Source: Parasitella parasitica (taxonomy: Eukaryota; Mucoromycota; Mucoromycetes; Mucorales; Mucoraceae). From it: DNA of 64,000 nt. Below are positions 23,956 to 36,386 of the stretch, piece after piece. The translations under genes and the position numbers were made by a program. Position 1 is the stretch's first letter, and each line of letters starts with the position of its first letter. Under the pieces are notes generated by a model. That model was not told the DNA's origin, made no database searches, and worked only from the letters and a program-made list of their open reading frames with translations. The stretch covers positions 94,195-158,194 of the forward strand of contig MU619264.1 of the NCBI GenBank assembly GCA_025201805.1, given 5' to 3'.

Positions 23956-25086
23956 TCAACCAAACGTACTGACTATATGTGCCAGCTGCAATAAACCTGC
24001 TTGAGATGGTTCTTTCCCATCATTTTCAGTATTTTCGTTGCTGCTGTTGCTGTTATTATTCGATAAGGAGGTAGGCGTGGAGGCTGCTGTAGTTTCACGT
24101 TGTTCATTTTGTATTATTGTTTCAAAACCGGTTGGATGCAATAATGTGAATGGGAATATTTTTCTCTTTTTTACAGGTCTTAAATAAGTAAGAGGCTTGT
24201 GTTGGTAAAATATACTCTCATTAGACTCTGCTATTACTGGAGGTGTTGGTGGCGATGCTTTCACGGTAGATTCTTCCATTTCTCGAGTATACAATGACGA
24301 CGATTCATGTCCAACAGGTTCTACTGACCATGTACCATTGCTATTTCTTCTACTTGCTGGCGTAGATTTGTCTGCATTGAAATTTTCATTTTGTTGTAAT
24401 TGCTGCTTTTGCATGTGGGATGCAGCTACAGCTCCCAGAGGTGTCGGCATATTGTACTTTACGGATGATAAACTGTTACGCTCCATTGTCGAAGGATGGC
24501 TCAGCAAATACCGGCGATAGTTGTTTAAATGTTGATCTATTGTCAAAGGTCTTTCTACACGATACGGGTCTGATCGAATTCTTTGGTGGGCATGGAGTCG
24601 TGGTCTTGGATGTGGATCTTCTGTAGTCACTTTCTTTTGTGTCCTTTTAGATTTTGGAGACATGTGCGTGCGATAGTGTTGCATCATATTATCCTGGCGA
24701 GAGAAGCGAGATAAACAACCAGGAAATAAACAGGGAAAGTTCTTTTCGCCAGTGTGAATGCGATTATGTCTAGCCAAATGTCCACTAGAGAAGCAATTAG
24801 ACATGCAGTCGCATTAGGGCCACGTATCTTACCTAGTAGTAAAGCTCTTTGCACATCCTGATTCTGCGCAGTGGTATTTTCTTTTGGAGGAGGATTCTGC
24901 AGGCGCTGACGAGGTTGCTGGTGTTGATACCGTTTCCATGGCACCGGTATTTTCATCTGAATTATCAGATGAAGGAGGGCTGGGCACAGACATGACCATT
25001 GGGCCACTGTCGTTCAGTAAGTTAATATGACGACCTGATGCATTTGTAATCAAAAATGCTGATTCTTTTGAAATATCATTCAACAT
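23956..25086 (-). CDS. C2H2 zinc-finger transcription factor, Nrg1-like
   Basis: Two exons (24833-25086, 23956-24784) separated by a 48-bp intron give 360 aa. Two adjacent C2H2 fingers occupy about residues 70-128: YHCAESGCAKSFTTSGHLAR (split by the intron at TTS), HNRIHTGEKNFPCLFPGC, then SRFSRQDNMMQHYRTHMSPK. The HTGEK linker and the second finger (LFPGC.SRFSRQDNMMQHYRTH) closely follow fungal Nrg1-family repressors, which bind C-rich/STRE-like promoter sites and repress filamentation, glucose-repressed or stress genes. The rest is low-complexity Ser/Asn/Gln-rich with short basic patches (RPVKKRKIF, a possible nuclear signal). Targets cannot be deduced. The divergent neighbour at 25444 shares its promoter. 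Confidence 0.88.
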
Positions 25087-25443
25087 GTTGTTATTTTTTT
25101 GTATACAGGAAAGGAAAAAAAAAAAAAAAAGAGTAAAAGGGGAAATGGAAATTCAATTCTGGGTAAATCGTTCTTGTCTGGTTTCAAAGAAAAACATGAA
25201 CTCAGTTTATGTGACCAATGGATTAGATAATAGAGACCCTCTCCAAAGGGCCCTTGATTCCTTTCCATTGCACATACAAGCCAATCATCATGGCTGTAGG
25301 GTTGACTATTATTGCATACCGGATATGATGATATTGAATCAAACTCCTTGGATGAAACCCCCTTCTTTTCAACTATATAAATTTCAACATCTTAGAGCCT
25401 ACTGCTTTTCTTCTTTTCTTTCATATTTTGAATCATTCCTCAA

Positions 25444-26405
25444 ATGCTAGTTAGGGTCAATTTCATTCTGAATGGAAACGTCCGTTTCTTTCCATCGCCA
25501 GCTAGTTGCAAACCACCATCCGTGCATACTGAGCAAGATTCTAATGCCCAAGAAGATGTACAAGATTCTCAACCAGAACAAGGTACTTGCTGGCCGTATT
25601 GTCTTTTTTCAAATGTCTAATTTTATCTCTATAAAATCTCAAAGCAAATCCCGAAATGACGGCAAAACCGGTAATTAGTGACCAGAATGGAGGGGATTAC
25701 GGTACTATAATTATCCACAACCAAGAGAATCTTCATGTTGAATCAAATCATGAAGATCTCTGCAGAATCGAACTAGAATCGACGCCAGATATTACAGACA
25801 AATCGTCTGTAGAACAAGACATGATGTACTCTGCTTTCTCTGCTTTCACGACAGCGTCTACTTCGCTACAGCCGCACAATGACATCGAGAGCCTGAAAAG
25901 CAGTAATATAACTTGCTATCATAGCGTATTATCAAAGAAGCCTGTGAGCAGCCTTTTACTCGAAAGCCCAATCCCATCGTGTATCGGTAGCATTGACATC
26001 AAAGAGGATAATAGCGTTGTTACAGATGATGAAACAATCACTCCCCCTGCAAATCTGATCTACTACAAGAGACGCGAAGATTTCTACCCACATAAGACGA
26101 TTGTAGAACATCAACAGCAACAGGAAGAAGGCGAAATATACCCTCCTGCATTGAACCACAGTAATAGACGTCAAAGCATCCAGTAAGACATCTCTTTTGC
26201 CATTGATCGGCATTATCTCTTCTTGCTCTCCTAACAAATGTATCTCGATTTATTTTATAGCATGGCAGTGAAAAAAATTTATTCTACCAAGCCGGCTTCG
26301 CTACATGACGGCAATGGGATGCCCGTATTCAAGCCATCAGGAACCTCTAAAAAGCCAAGAGACATATACCGAAGAATAAAGACGTTGGTCAAGCATCGAA
26401 AATAA
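25444..26405 (+). CDS. Hypothetical protein, no recognised domain
   Basis: Exons 25444-25582, 25645-26182 and 26261-26405 join in frame to 273 aa with canonical GT-AG introns (62 and 78 bp). The start MLVRVNFILNGNVRFFPSP opens the frame, although a downstream ATG at 25656 is an alternative. The body is acidic and Ser/Thr-rich (probably disordered). The last exon is strongly basic (PRDIYRRIKTLVKHRK). I recognise no family. The first 18 residues look like a beta-strand pair. Divergently transcribed from the zinc-finger gene with about 360 bp between them, so the two may be co-regulated. Confidence 0.5.
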
Positions 26406-28212
26406 TATTAGATAACAAATGTATATAACTATATCCCCTATATTGCCATCATTCCCATTGAAACATTTTGTTTGTCGGCTTGTGTACAACATGTCGTGCA
26501 AACCATAATAAACGCTGCATATTTGAATGATAACACACATGTATATTGGCTCATAAAGTTTCACAACCTCCTGCGTTTCTCTTACATTCACAGCTCTGAT
26601 CGTCTTATAAATAAACTGATCAGCAAGAGTACATGGCAGCAAGGTTCTTTATTTGCGACAGAAATGTGGAGCGGTTTGCGTTGGATATTCTACTATATCT
26701 CTCTGATTCTGATATTGACATTGATGGGCTTGTATGGTAAATATTTGCATGTTTCAAGGTTCAATCCCGCGAGTTATATGATTTCATGAATACATGCCTT
26801 GATATAACTAGCGTGCCAACGTCATCTCGTTTTCTGAAATTGTATGAGTCGCATAATATATCTTCGCCATATGTCCTAATATAAATATGTTGAACATTAG
26901 TAGCAATCTAAGATGTGAAAGTTTACTTCTTGCAATTACGTTTATTATCAGGTACCCTACTTCACCATTATTAGCTTACAGATATTAACTAGCTTTGCCA
27001 AATTTGATTATGCACAGCCGAATATTTTAACTTTTTTACCGCAATAATACATTAATGACGGATGTGTGAGCGCTTGCCTGATTGAAGTGTAGTCCTATGA
27101 AATAACTAATAAAAGTTAAATTCTTCTTCAATAATTATTACACTAAAGAACGCTGCATTGAATATAAGCAGAAATATCAGTGACAAGGCACATAAAGTGT
27201 TAAATAACGCCTAATAATAATCTCATCATAGCACCCAAAGGGTTATCATGACAGAGAAACCTATTTGGCCCTGATAATTTCATCTGCCATTTCTCTACAT
27301 CAACTTTTATTTCGCAACAATATGTATAGTGCTTTGTTTACCTAAAAGTAGCACCAAAAACACATGCAGCACAAACATTTCTAAGAGTTTTGGAGACGCC
27401 AGAACAGAACCTCATACAATTACAACGCTATGCAAGCAGCATCTCTTTATATTAACGATACTTTAGTAAAATCATATATAACTTGGGCAGACTTAACCTT
27501 ATAAAAGTTAATCATCTGGTTTAGCACATGAAGAATATAATAATGATAAAATTTTACATAAAAATACTAATTTTCTAATATGTAGCACATTACGAAAGTA
27601 GCAGTTGCGATCGTGAATCTTGTTATAGACTTTATAACAAAATGATCACCCTCTTTTCATAGCTTCAACATTTTATGTTAATACCGAGGGCACTACAAGT
27701 ACATATGGTTTAACGCATATTAATAGATGACTATCGATGGTTTTGTGTTATATTGGGGAGGGGGAGGGGGTAGTGCAGCTATTATAAAAGGGATGTTTCT
27801 CAAGTACAAGGTGTTACTGATGAGCAAAACTGTATTATGTAACCTCGAAATTCTTTAACTGCCATATATTCCTGCCTATGTATTCACAATCTGAACCGTT
27901 TTATATCACTAGCCAAGATTAATTACAGCTTGGTTTCTGAATGTGGTTACTATAGCAATCGTTTACTAGTCGCTGTAGTGTAATTACATAGTGCTAGTAA
28001 TAGCTGCTATCACTAGCACTAGCATTAGGGCACAATATTCAAAAATACATAATACGGATTGCTATTCTGCGAGCTATGGATTTAATTTGTCCAGTATCTG
28101 TTCCAGCAATACTATTTGGTATGTGTCAAAGATCCACGCAATTCTGTTTTTCGCTTACTAAAACTGTTCAGTCCGAGGGAAAAATAAAACACCTCTGTAC
28201 CTGAAAGATTTA
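26406..28212. other. Intergenic region, 1.8 kb
   Basis: No supported gene. A plus-strand frame (26472-26789) ends in a hydrophobic stretch (WIFYYISLILILTLMGLYG) and is opposed by a similar-length minus frame, so neither is convincing. A G-rich tract (GGGGAGGGGGAGGGGG, 27755-27770) and short CTAG-containing repeats near 28000 are present. Confidence 0.5.
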
Positions 28213-29976
28213 ATGGTTCCCTTCTTTCATAAAACGCACAAAAAAAACATGAGCATGACTTTATTCGAAGCAGCAGCAGAAGGCAATATAGATTACTTGA
28301 AAAGAAACATCAAACTCATCAACGAGAAGAATGAACGTGGCTGGACTCCTCTGCACTTTGCTGCACGTTTTGGGCAGTTGGAAGCAGCCAAATTTCTAAA
28401 GGGCAGCGAAGCAGATGTATCTATTGTCAATGGAGAAGGCAAAACTGCAGCACAGGTGGCTAGTTTTTGGGGTAACGACAAAATCGCACAGCTGCTGACA
28501 GTTGATGCAGCACCTGTTGCCACAGGCTCAGCTGTTGGTGCAGATGGCTCCCCTTTTCCAGACAATTATACTGCGGTTTTTGCGGGTAATCCCCTGAACA
28601 GGTAATAACATGCTAAACAGGATTACCTCCATTTAATAAATACGCATACTGACATACGACCGAAGATATGGTTGGAATCGTGGAAAAGCCGAGTTTCTAG
28701 CCAAGATTGCTCGCTCGCCTAAAGCAAAGTATCTGATTTTGAATGGATTGAAAGCATTGTATAACTCTGAAGGAGGGTTGTATTATGCTGGGTATAATCA
28801 GGTAGCATCTGTTGTTGAACGGGTCTATACAGAAAATGATTTTGTTCCCAATAATACAGACGTTATTCTGATCTTTATGGGCATTGACGAAAGCCAAGGT
28901 CAAGGGGAAGATGGAGAGATTATTTGGGCACTTGATTTGACTCCCCAAGGTGTTCTCAAGCAAGAATATAGCAAGATAATACAGGGTACAGTTAGATGAT
29001 GCGAATATTTACAAAAGTATTCCTAAATCAATAGTGCGTACTTTATAGAGTTTGAATTGCAAAATCTGGAATTTCTACCTACTCTTCCTCGTGCATTTGT
29101 TATGGAAAAGTCGGTCAGTGCTATCATTGCGCAAGCAGCAGCCATGGGTAAATAGCCAAACATGTCGGCTTACTGTGTCTAACAAACAATCTACAAAATG
29201 CGTACAGTTGATTGGAATGCTAGGGCTAAATTCTGTCCAGCCTGCGGCAAACGCACGATCTCACAAGAAGCTGGCTATAAACGTAGCTGTCCCACGACGG
29301 ATGGGGAGAAATGCATTAGCCACACTGGTATCCAAAACTTTGCCTATCCCAGAACAGGTAGCTTATTAAGAAGAAATGCATTACAGGCTATTTTTAAACT
29401 CTTTAATTTTTATTTAGATGCTGTGATCATTGTTTGTATCGTTCACCCTAACGGTGACAAGATCTTGCTGGGCCGCCAAAAGAGATGGCCAAACAAGATG
29501 TTTTCTTGCATTTCAGGTAAAAAGTAGAAAGTACAAAACGAGTGCATACTGAAAGATGAGATGTTTTGGTAGGCTTTGTTGAAGCAGCAGAGACCCTCGA
29601 AGAGGCTGTACGCCGTGAGGCATTTGAAGAAACAGGTGTAGTGGTTGATCGTGTGGCCTATCATAGTAGCCAACCTTGGGTAAATACGGTGCACATGCCA
29701 AGCAATATCAATAATACTCATTTCTCTTTCTAGCCATTCCCCAACTCACTCATGCTGGGTTTCATTGCTGAAGCCGTGTCGACTGATATCCATTTCCGCG
29801 ATGATGAATTGGAATCTGCTCAGTGGTTCACTCGCTCTGAGGTAACTGCAGCCTTAAAAGGTAATATAAATGCTATTTTTTCCATGGCACCCAAGGGATC
29901 ACTTGCCTCCACCTTGGTTCATGCATGGATCAATGATAAGAAATGGCAACAGCCTGGCAAGTCTGCAAAGATGTAA
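28213..29976 (+). CDS. Ankyrin-Nudix NAD(H) diphosphatase, NUDT12/Npy1-like
   Basis: Seven exons (28213-28601, 28666-28985, 29049-29147, 29208-29357, 29418-29516, 29573-29679, 29734-29976) join to 468 aa. The in-frame ATG at 28249 has a better Kozak context (A at -3) and gives 456 aa. N-terminal ankyrin repeats ([40 protein letters not shown]) are followed by the NADH-pyrophosphatase N-domain, a four-Cys zinc ribbon (FCPACG...KRSCP) and a complete Nudix box G-x5-E-x7-R-E-x2-E-E-x-G starting at GFVEAAE. The [14 protein letters not shown] element after it is specific for NADH pyrophosphatases. The enzyme splits NADH (and NAD-capped RNA in some orthologs) into NMNH and AMP. The C-terminus Ala-Lys-Met resembles a type 1 peroxisomal signal, agreeing with peroxisomal orthologs. 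Confidence 0.93.
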
Positions 29977-30099
29977 TAATAAACCATTTTTCTCGGGGCG
30001 GGGTTATGTGTGCAAATCCGTTGTTTTGTGTATAAATAAAGTTTCTTTTATTCGCGTGAAGCTTTTTTCTTTCTTTTAGCTTTCAACTTTATTTCAAAT

Positions 30100-31085
30100 A
30101 TGTCTTATCAACCGCCACCGCCATCTTACGGACAAAATCCTCAACAACAAAACTATCAGCAGCAAGGTTATCAACAGCAGGGCTATCAACAGCAGGGCTA
30201 TCAACAACAACAAAATTACGGCGGTAAGTTTGCTTACATGTGAGTATGTTGCGCAGCCAGCTGATGTTATATCACACAGCCCCTCCCACTGAAATACGTC
30301 CTGGGGTTGATCCACAACTTTTATCATGGTTTAAAGCAGTTGGTAAGTAGGGCGCCTGACAACCTCTGCATTCCTGGATTAATAACTGTTAACTTAATGA
30401 TATCAGATACTGATGGCTCTGGACAACTCTCTGCCGATGAACTTCAAAAAGCTTTGATCAATGGTGATTGGAGTCCTTTTAATATTGAAACTGTTCGTTT
30501 AATGGTCAATATGTTTGATACTGGTAAGTCTTCAGAGGGGAGCAGGAGCTGAGTTTATTCAATCCAAATGTCTATTTTCGTAGACAACAGCGGTACAATC
30601 AAATACGAAGAGTTTGCTGGCTTGTGGAAATATATTGAAGACTGGAAGAGGTGTTTCCAAACCTTTGATGTCGATCGTTCTGGTACCATCAACGAAAATG
30701 AAATGGGGATTGCTTTGCGTTCATTTGGCTTCAATGTTTCATCTACATTCATCAAAACTTTGATACAAAAGTTTGATCGCTATGGTATAGTATTCGTTTT
30801 TTCTCACTACATATAGCGGCACTCTTTTTTTTTCTAACATTACAATATTAACAGCTACTATTAAAAATACAGGAAAAGGTGATGTCTCATTTGATAACTT
30901 TGTACAAGCTTGCGTTACAATGAAGACCTTGACTGATTCTTTCAAGCAATTCGATAACAACCACGATGGTTGGATTCAGATAAACTATGAGCAGGTAATA
31001 TTGAAATGGGTTCTATTGTGATGTGTGTCATTGTGCTGACTTTTATAAATAGTTTTTGGATCTTGTTGTTCGTCAACGTCCTTGA
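30100..31085 (+). CDS. Penta-EF-hand protein, peflin/ALG-2 (Pef1) type
   Basis: Six exons (30100-30223, 30280-30342, 30407-30523, 30584-30784, 30873-30994, 31053-31085) give 219 aa. The N-terminus is a Pro/Gln/Tyr-rich tail with three QQQGY repeats. Five EF-hands follow: DTDGSGQLSADE, DTDNSGTIKYEE, DVDRSGTINENE, a degenerate fourth (DRYGKGDVSFDN) and a fifth (DNNHDGWIQINYE) used for dimerisation. This is the pattern of peflin/ALG-2, calcium sensors that bind ESCRT/COPII-related partners at membranes. Loops 1-3 have the acidic residues for calcium. Exon 5 was started at 30873, since the earlier AG would insert five residues into EF4. Confidence 0.93.
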
Positions 31086-32860
31086 TTTCTCTCTAATTTT
31101 TTCATAAGAAATAAATAAATAAAAAATAAAAAAACACTATCATCATTGCGTATTATTATTGAAGTAACGTGTGGCTATTCAATACTTTTTTAATAATTAT
31201 ATCTGTTTACAATGCAATATTGCGATAGTCGAACAGAGCACCATCATTATTAAGCCAAAAAAAAAACGCTGAGTAATATGCAGTTGTATATCATCAATAT
31301 TTGTGATGTTTTCTTGACTAAATAAAATATTTGCTATATACTATTTGTGAGAAGAGAGAGCGTAACGTTTAATTGACTTTATCTTATATGATATATCACT
31401 TGCTATAGCACCAATACCATCTTCAGTTGTACAATCCTCTCAAAGGCATAAAGATCCATGAGATCATAACTCAAAGTTCAGTGATTTTGACCATAATACC
31501 TTAAGTTTTTTTGCCCTCCTGTGATAGTGGTGGTAGGGGGGGGGGGGGAATGATTTGTAGAAAGATTATTGACTTGACCTTAAATTGAATATATGCTTGT
31601 TGTATCTATAGAACTATTTTGAGTACGTTGTCATGGCAACCGTTCCTGGATCAGATCTAATGTCAAATGTCGTCGGTAATTTTATTTAATAAATAATAAT
31701 GATAAAATTAATCATGAAACATCTTGTATATGGATGCGAAACGTAGTAATATTTGTACGAAGAATTGATATAAGAATGAAGGTGCAGCAGCGTGTGTACA
31801 TCAATTATGGTCAAATGTATGTAAACTATGAAAATAAAAACTGCTTTCGTGTATAACTTTTGATAGATACATCGCTCAGTGGGAACCATGTTATGCTCAG
31901 ATAGCCCTGATCGTGTCTGATTTAAGCAAGTTCAAATCAGGCTTTATTTTGCTGTGTATCCTAAGATAAATCCGATTATATGCAATTTTCATATCGTCTT
32001 CTGCTAATGATTCTATAGATGATATCAATTTTTTCATTCAAGTGTTTTTATCAAATTGCGCTGAGTCGAGCCTAAGTTTTCCAGGTTGATCTCAGCTCTC
32101 CGGTTTATTCAGCCAAAGATATGATCAAGTTTTTGTTATAATCTGACAAGTATTTTTACTGCACTCAGCATCTTGATTGCAATCTACTCAGGAGGTACTG
32201 CCTGTTTAACAAATATATTTGATAAGTAATTAACCGTATAAATCGACTATGTACAATAATTATGGGATTAGGCAGCCGTGGATATTTCCAAATGAGATTT
32301 CTTTTTTTGTTACTAAAAAAGGAAATTTTGAGCAGTAAGCTGCATTTTATTTTACATAATGGTAAATGTATACTGATTAGTTGTGTATAATAATCTGAAG
32401 AAGAAAATAATTATATGGTAATAAATAAGAGGTACATGAGCATATTTTCAGAATAACCATCGGTTACATGTATTGGGAGTGTTCTCAAACGTTTATAAAA
32501 AAAATCATCATCAGCAGCAGCTCTCATCTCTGAAAAGCTTTATCAATATCCCGGTCCAGTGAACATATTAAAAAATATGTGTTGACTTAGTAGGACTATC
32601 AACAATCAATAGAATCCCTATCATGAACTACAAGAACATGGATTAAATAATAGAAAAGTTGGTGCATGCCTTGATTTAACCAACTTTTTCAAGTAGTTTT
32701 TCACAATGGTGACTAACTTGAAATGTTAGATGATTGGCTCACAATTAATTTGATTGAAGGTTTATTTTTGGGATCTTGGAAGAATGAAGCAAACTAATAT
32801 AATGTTTGTCTCTCTTTTTTCACTAATATTCTCTTTCTTTCGCTTCTTACTGCAAAAGAT
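31086..32860. other. Intergenic region, 1.8 kb
   Basis: AT-rich, no gene supported. Contains a run of 13 G (31536-31548). The right end, pyrimidine-rich (TCTCTTTTTTC...TTCTCTTTCTTTCGCTTC), should be the OSBP promoter. Confidence 0.55.
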
Positions 32861-35719
32861 ATGGAAGTAGTACAAGTTCAGCCGAGAGATTCTTATTTAC
32901 ATAATATTTATGTGCCTAAAAAAGGCACTGTCATAAGATGGTCTTTTACAACAAAAAAGAATAATATCGCATTTGGATTGTTTCGTCGTAAAGGCAAAGA
33001 ACCGTTACCCAATTCGTCAGATATCATTTTCCGTGCTCAGCAACAGTTGAAAACGAGACAAATGTCTGTTTCTTCAGAATTGGGTGCTAGCAATAGAAAT
33101 AATAGCCAAGGTAAGAGAAGCTAGAAAACGAAATAGAAAGATCGCCACATTAAATCAAAACCTGCTAAATTCAATACAGAATCCACATCTACTCTGGGGG
33201 ATGACGATGCAGAATTTGGTTACAACCAGTCTTCGAGCCAATCTATTCATAGTCATCATAATAGTAGCAGACCTCGCTCAAAATCCGTTGCAACCATCAA
33301 GCTCAAGGAGAGTGGAATGGACGAGATTATTGCTATTCAACATGCCCAATCTTCTGATCAAAAGGTCGAGGGTATTTATGTAGTGGATGAGCCCGGAAAT
33401 TATGTGTTGGTATTTGGTAAGGGATATTGAGACGATGTATAGAGAACTGTAGCTTACCTATCGCAAGACAATACATTTTCAAGAAACACACCAAAAAAAC
33501 TGACGTTTTCAGTGGCATTAAGCGACCGTGAAGATGTCAAGGTGCCAGAAAATGAAGTGTCAGGCTGGCTGTTGAAAAAGAAGCGTAAACGAATGCAGGG
33601 CTGGGCCAAGCGTTGGTTTACATTGTCACCTAATGGCGTACTGTCTTATTCGACATCTCAAAATGGCGTTACACGAGGCTCTATCCAGATTCTTGTATCC
33701 ACCATATCCTACAATGCAAAAATGCGTCAAATCAACGTTGATTCTGGAACGATGCTGTATCATCTCAAGACGTTGACCGAGTCAGACTACAATTTATGGC
33801 AATCTGCATTAGTCGAGACTCGTAGAAGGAACGGGGAGCATATCGATTCTTTTCTACCTCTGGATGAATACAACAAGAGCAGTATCAGTCTCACTGCCAA
33901 CAAGCGTCATTCATCGCGCTATAGTGATAATAAGAAAATCAGGGCAGAAATTGAGCAGGGATTGGAAACATCCAGTCTGCACCAGCAAAACACCTTGTTT
34001 CTGGCCAGCACTATCGAAGAATTGAAGCAAGTTTTGATTAAGAACGACTTGCAATCGATACAGTCCTTGATGGAAAAGCTTGATCGTCAGAAAATGCAGA
34101 TGGTAGCGGATGCAAATGAGCAAATCTCGCAGTGGAAGAATGTGCAAAACTATTTTACTTCGTATGGCTTTCGTCGCTCGGGATCCAATTCACCGATTAT
34201 TAGCTGTACTCAGCAAGCACAGGATGATGATACTATTCCCGAGGGCTATGAGCATCTTCACCGCTCATCCAGTGTGTGCTCACAAATGTCTTCTGATCAA
34301 TTCTTTGATGCTGAGGATATCGTGCTTAGCGGTGGCGAAGAGGATGATGATGCGATTGAGGCAGGGTCTAGCATCGACGATGAGAGCAGTGATGAAGATA
34401 GTGGTTGGTAGTTTTAAATGGTCTATATATGGAGTAATTAACATTGTCATCTTTTATAGAGCGAAGCAGTGGTACAGATTTCTTGGATTTGGCCACAATG
34501 GGCGATTGTACACGTCGTACAAAGCTGCCATCACCAGCGGTAGCAGATGCAGGATCAGCCCTCTCTGTGTTTAGAAAGAATGTTGGCAAAGATTTATCTA
34601 CTATCGCAATGCCAATCAGTATGAATGAGCCATTGAATATGCTCCAAAAAGCATGTGAAGAGTTGGAATACTGTGAACTATTAGAGAAAGCCTCTACAAT
34701 GACCGATGCCATGGAACGACTCATGTATGTAACTGCATTTTCGATTTCATCCTACGCTTCCAGTCAATATCGCTCGGGAAGAAAGCCCTTTAACCCAATG
34801 ATGACTGAGACGTATGAGAATATTCGTCCTGATAAAGGGTTTCGATTCATTTCTGAAAAGGTATCGCACAATCCATTGATCATTGCAGCCCATGCGGAAG
34901 CAAAGGGGTTCAAATACTGGCAGTCAACACATATCAAAAGCAAATTCTGGGGTAAATCAATGGAGTTTATGACCGAAGGCAGTTTCCATGTGACGCTAAC
35001 GGGCCACGATGACCATTTCACATTCTTCAAGCCATCTAGTTGGATGAAGAATATGATTGCTGGCGAGAAATACTTGGAACATTCGGGAGAGTGCAAGGTT
35101 ACAAACAAAACAACAGGTGATTACGCTGTCATCACGTTCAAAGAAGGCACGGGTGGTGGTCTGTTTGGTGCTCCTTCTAAGCGAAATGATGTCATTGCAA
35201 CGCTTTATGATTCCAGTAACAACAAAGTGCGTCGTATAGTTGGCAAATGGAGCGAATCACTCGCTGAGGAAGTGGGTTTGGACAAAAGCAAGCTCTCTGT
35301 CATATGGAATGCTCGTCCTCCTGGAATCAAGAATCCCGAAAAATACTTTGGTTTTACAAAATTTGCTACAGAGCTTAATGAAATGACTGAACTAGAGCAA
35401 GGCAAACTACCGATCACTGATACAAGATTAAGGCCTGATCAAAAATTGTATGAGCAAGGTATAGGTATCCAAGCGTGATGTTTGTAAATAGATTCTAAAT
35501 ATAAAACACATCTCAATAGGAAAGGTGGACGAAGCTGATCAGGAAAAACTTCGAATCGAGCAACTGCAACGAGATAGACGCAAAGATTTTGAAGCACAAG
35601 GTAAAGAGTGGTTGCCTCGATGGTTTTCTCGTCAAGGTGAGGAATGGCTGTATTCTGGTCAATACTGGCCAACTAGAGAAACTGGCCAATGGCCAAAAGA
35701 GCAATTTCCCTTGTGGTAA
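32861..35719 (+). CDS. Oxysterol-binding protein with GOLD, PH and ORD domains (Osh3-like)
   Basis: Five exons (32861-33110, 33180-33416, 33513-34403, 34460-35458, 35520-35719) give 858 aa. The first two exons form a GOLD-like domain (MEVVQVQPRDSYLHNIYVPK, VIRWSFTTKKNNIAFGLF, then IYVVDEPGNYVLVF). A PH domain starts near residue 172 (GWLLKKKRKRMQGWAKRWFT). The C-terminal ORD spans about 510-858, with PFNPMMTETYE, GFRFISEKVSHNP, KFWGKSMEF and a C-terminal W-rich end. GOLD-PH-ORD is the Osh3 layout, a lipid exchanger at ER contact sites. The usual EQVSHHPP fingerprint reads EKVSHNPL here (about residues 591-598). The donor of intron 3 (GTTGGT) is weak but the only one that keeps frame. Confidence 0.93.
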
Positions 35720-35873
35720 ATATGTAAAATATAGATTCGAACAAATACATTTTTTATACATAAAAAGCTTTGTGTATAATCGAGTGCTGTATTTGGTTTT
35801 AATTGTGTGTACTTTTGCTGCAAGATGTTTGTATATAAATAATGTCTATTTTTAACAAGTAAACATGTCAAAT

Positions 35874-36183
35874 TTATTTGTTGCCCTATAGGAAAAAATA
35901 GGGATGTCAGTTATGAAAAGTGAAGTTTACAGCAGTCAGAGTATACATACACGAGCCATGTTGATGGCACCCCAGAGAGAGCCGGCAACACCGGTACCAA
36001 GAACGAGGAAAGTGGTATAGACAAAGAGCTTATCTCTAGGACCACGAAGGAACAAGAGAGTGTTGGAAGGAGCCTGCGAGTCGATCGTTAATCATTATAG
36101 AATTTATACTTATGGACATTATACTTTACTTGGAAAAATCTTTGTTGAGCTGCAATATTGTTGGGTCTGTTAACGAGAGACAT
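35874..36183 (-). CDS. Cytochrome c oxidase subunit 7a-like small mitochondrial protein
   Basis: Three exons (36130-36183, 35951-36073, 35874-35885) give 62 aa, and the last exon has only 4 codons including stop. After RPNNIAAQQRFFQ comes LLFLRGPRDKLFVYTTFLV, a single membrane helix and a short WGAINMARGNK tail. The FLRGxRDK motif in front of one helix is characteristic of the COX7a family of complex IV in the inner mitochondrial membrane. Too small and split to be detected by simple ORF search. Tail-to-tail with the OSBP gene. Confidence 0.8.
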
Positions 36184-36386
36184 TTTTTTTTGTTCAAGTA
36201 GTTTAGGAAAAAGAGAAGAGTAAGAGATTGAGTATGAAAGAAATTTGAGTAGATATTGTCTGAATCAAATCAAAACAAATTTCTTTGCACTGGGGCAAGT
36301 TTTCAACCTGCTACGTCACTTGTTTAACAAAAAGAAAGTTCCTTACTTCTTTGTGCCTTAAACAACTCTTTCTTTTATTCATCGTG

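Noticed and set aside
25085-25450. 121-codon plus frame in the divergent promoter next to the zinc-finger gene
   Set aside because: Begins in the zinc-finger gene's start region, carries a Lys run from poly-A, and stops where the real downstream gene begins in another frame.
36285-36386. Extended N-terminus of the FAR1-type protein
   Set aside because: The additional 34 codons encode a Cys/Leu-rich stretch unlike the rest, and the ATG at 36387 starts a normal acidic N-terminus. Kept as leader.
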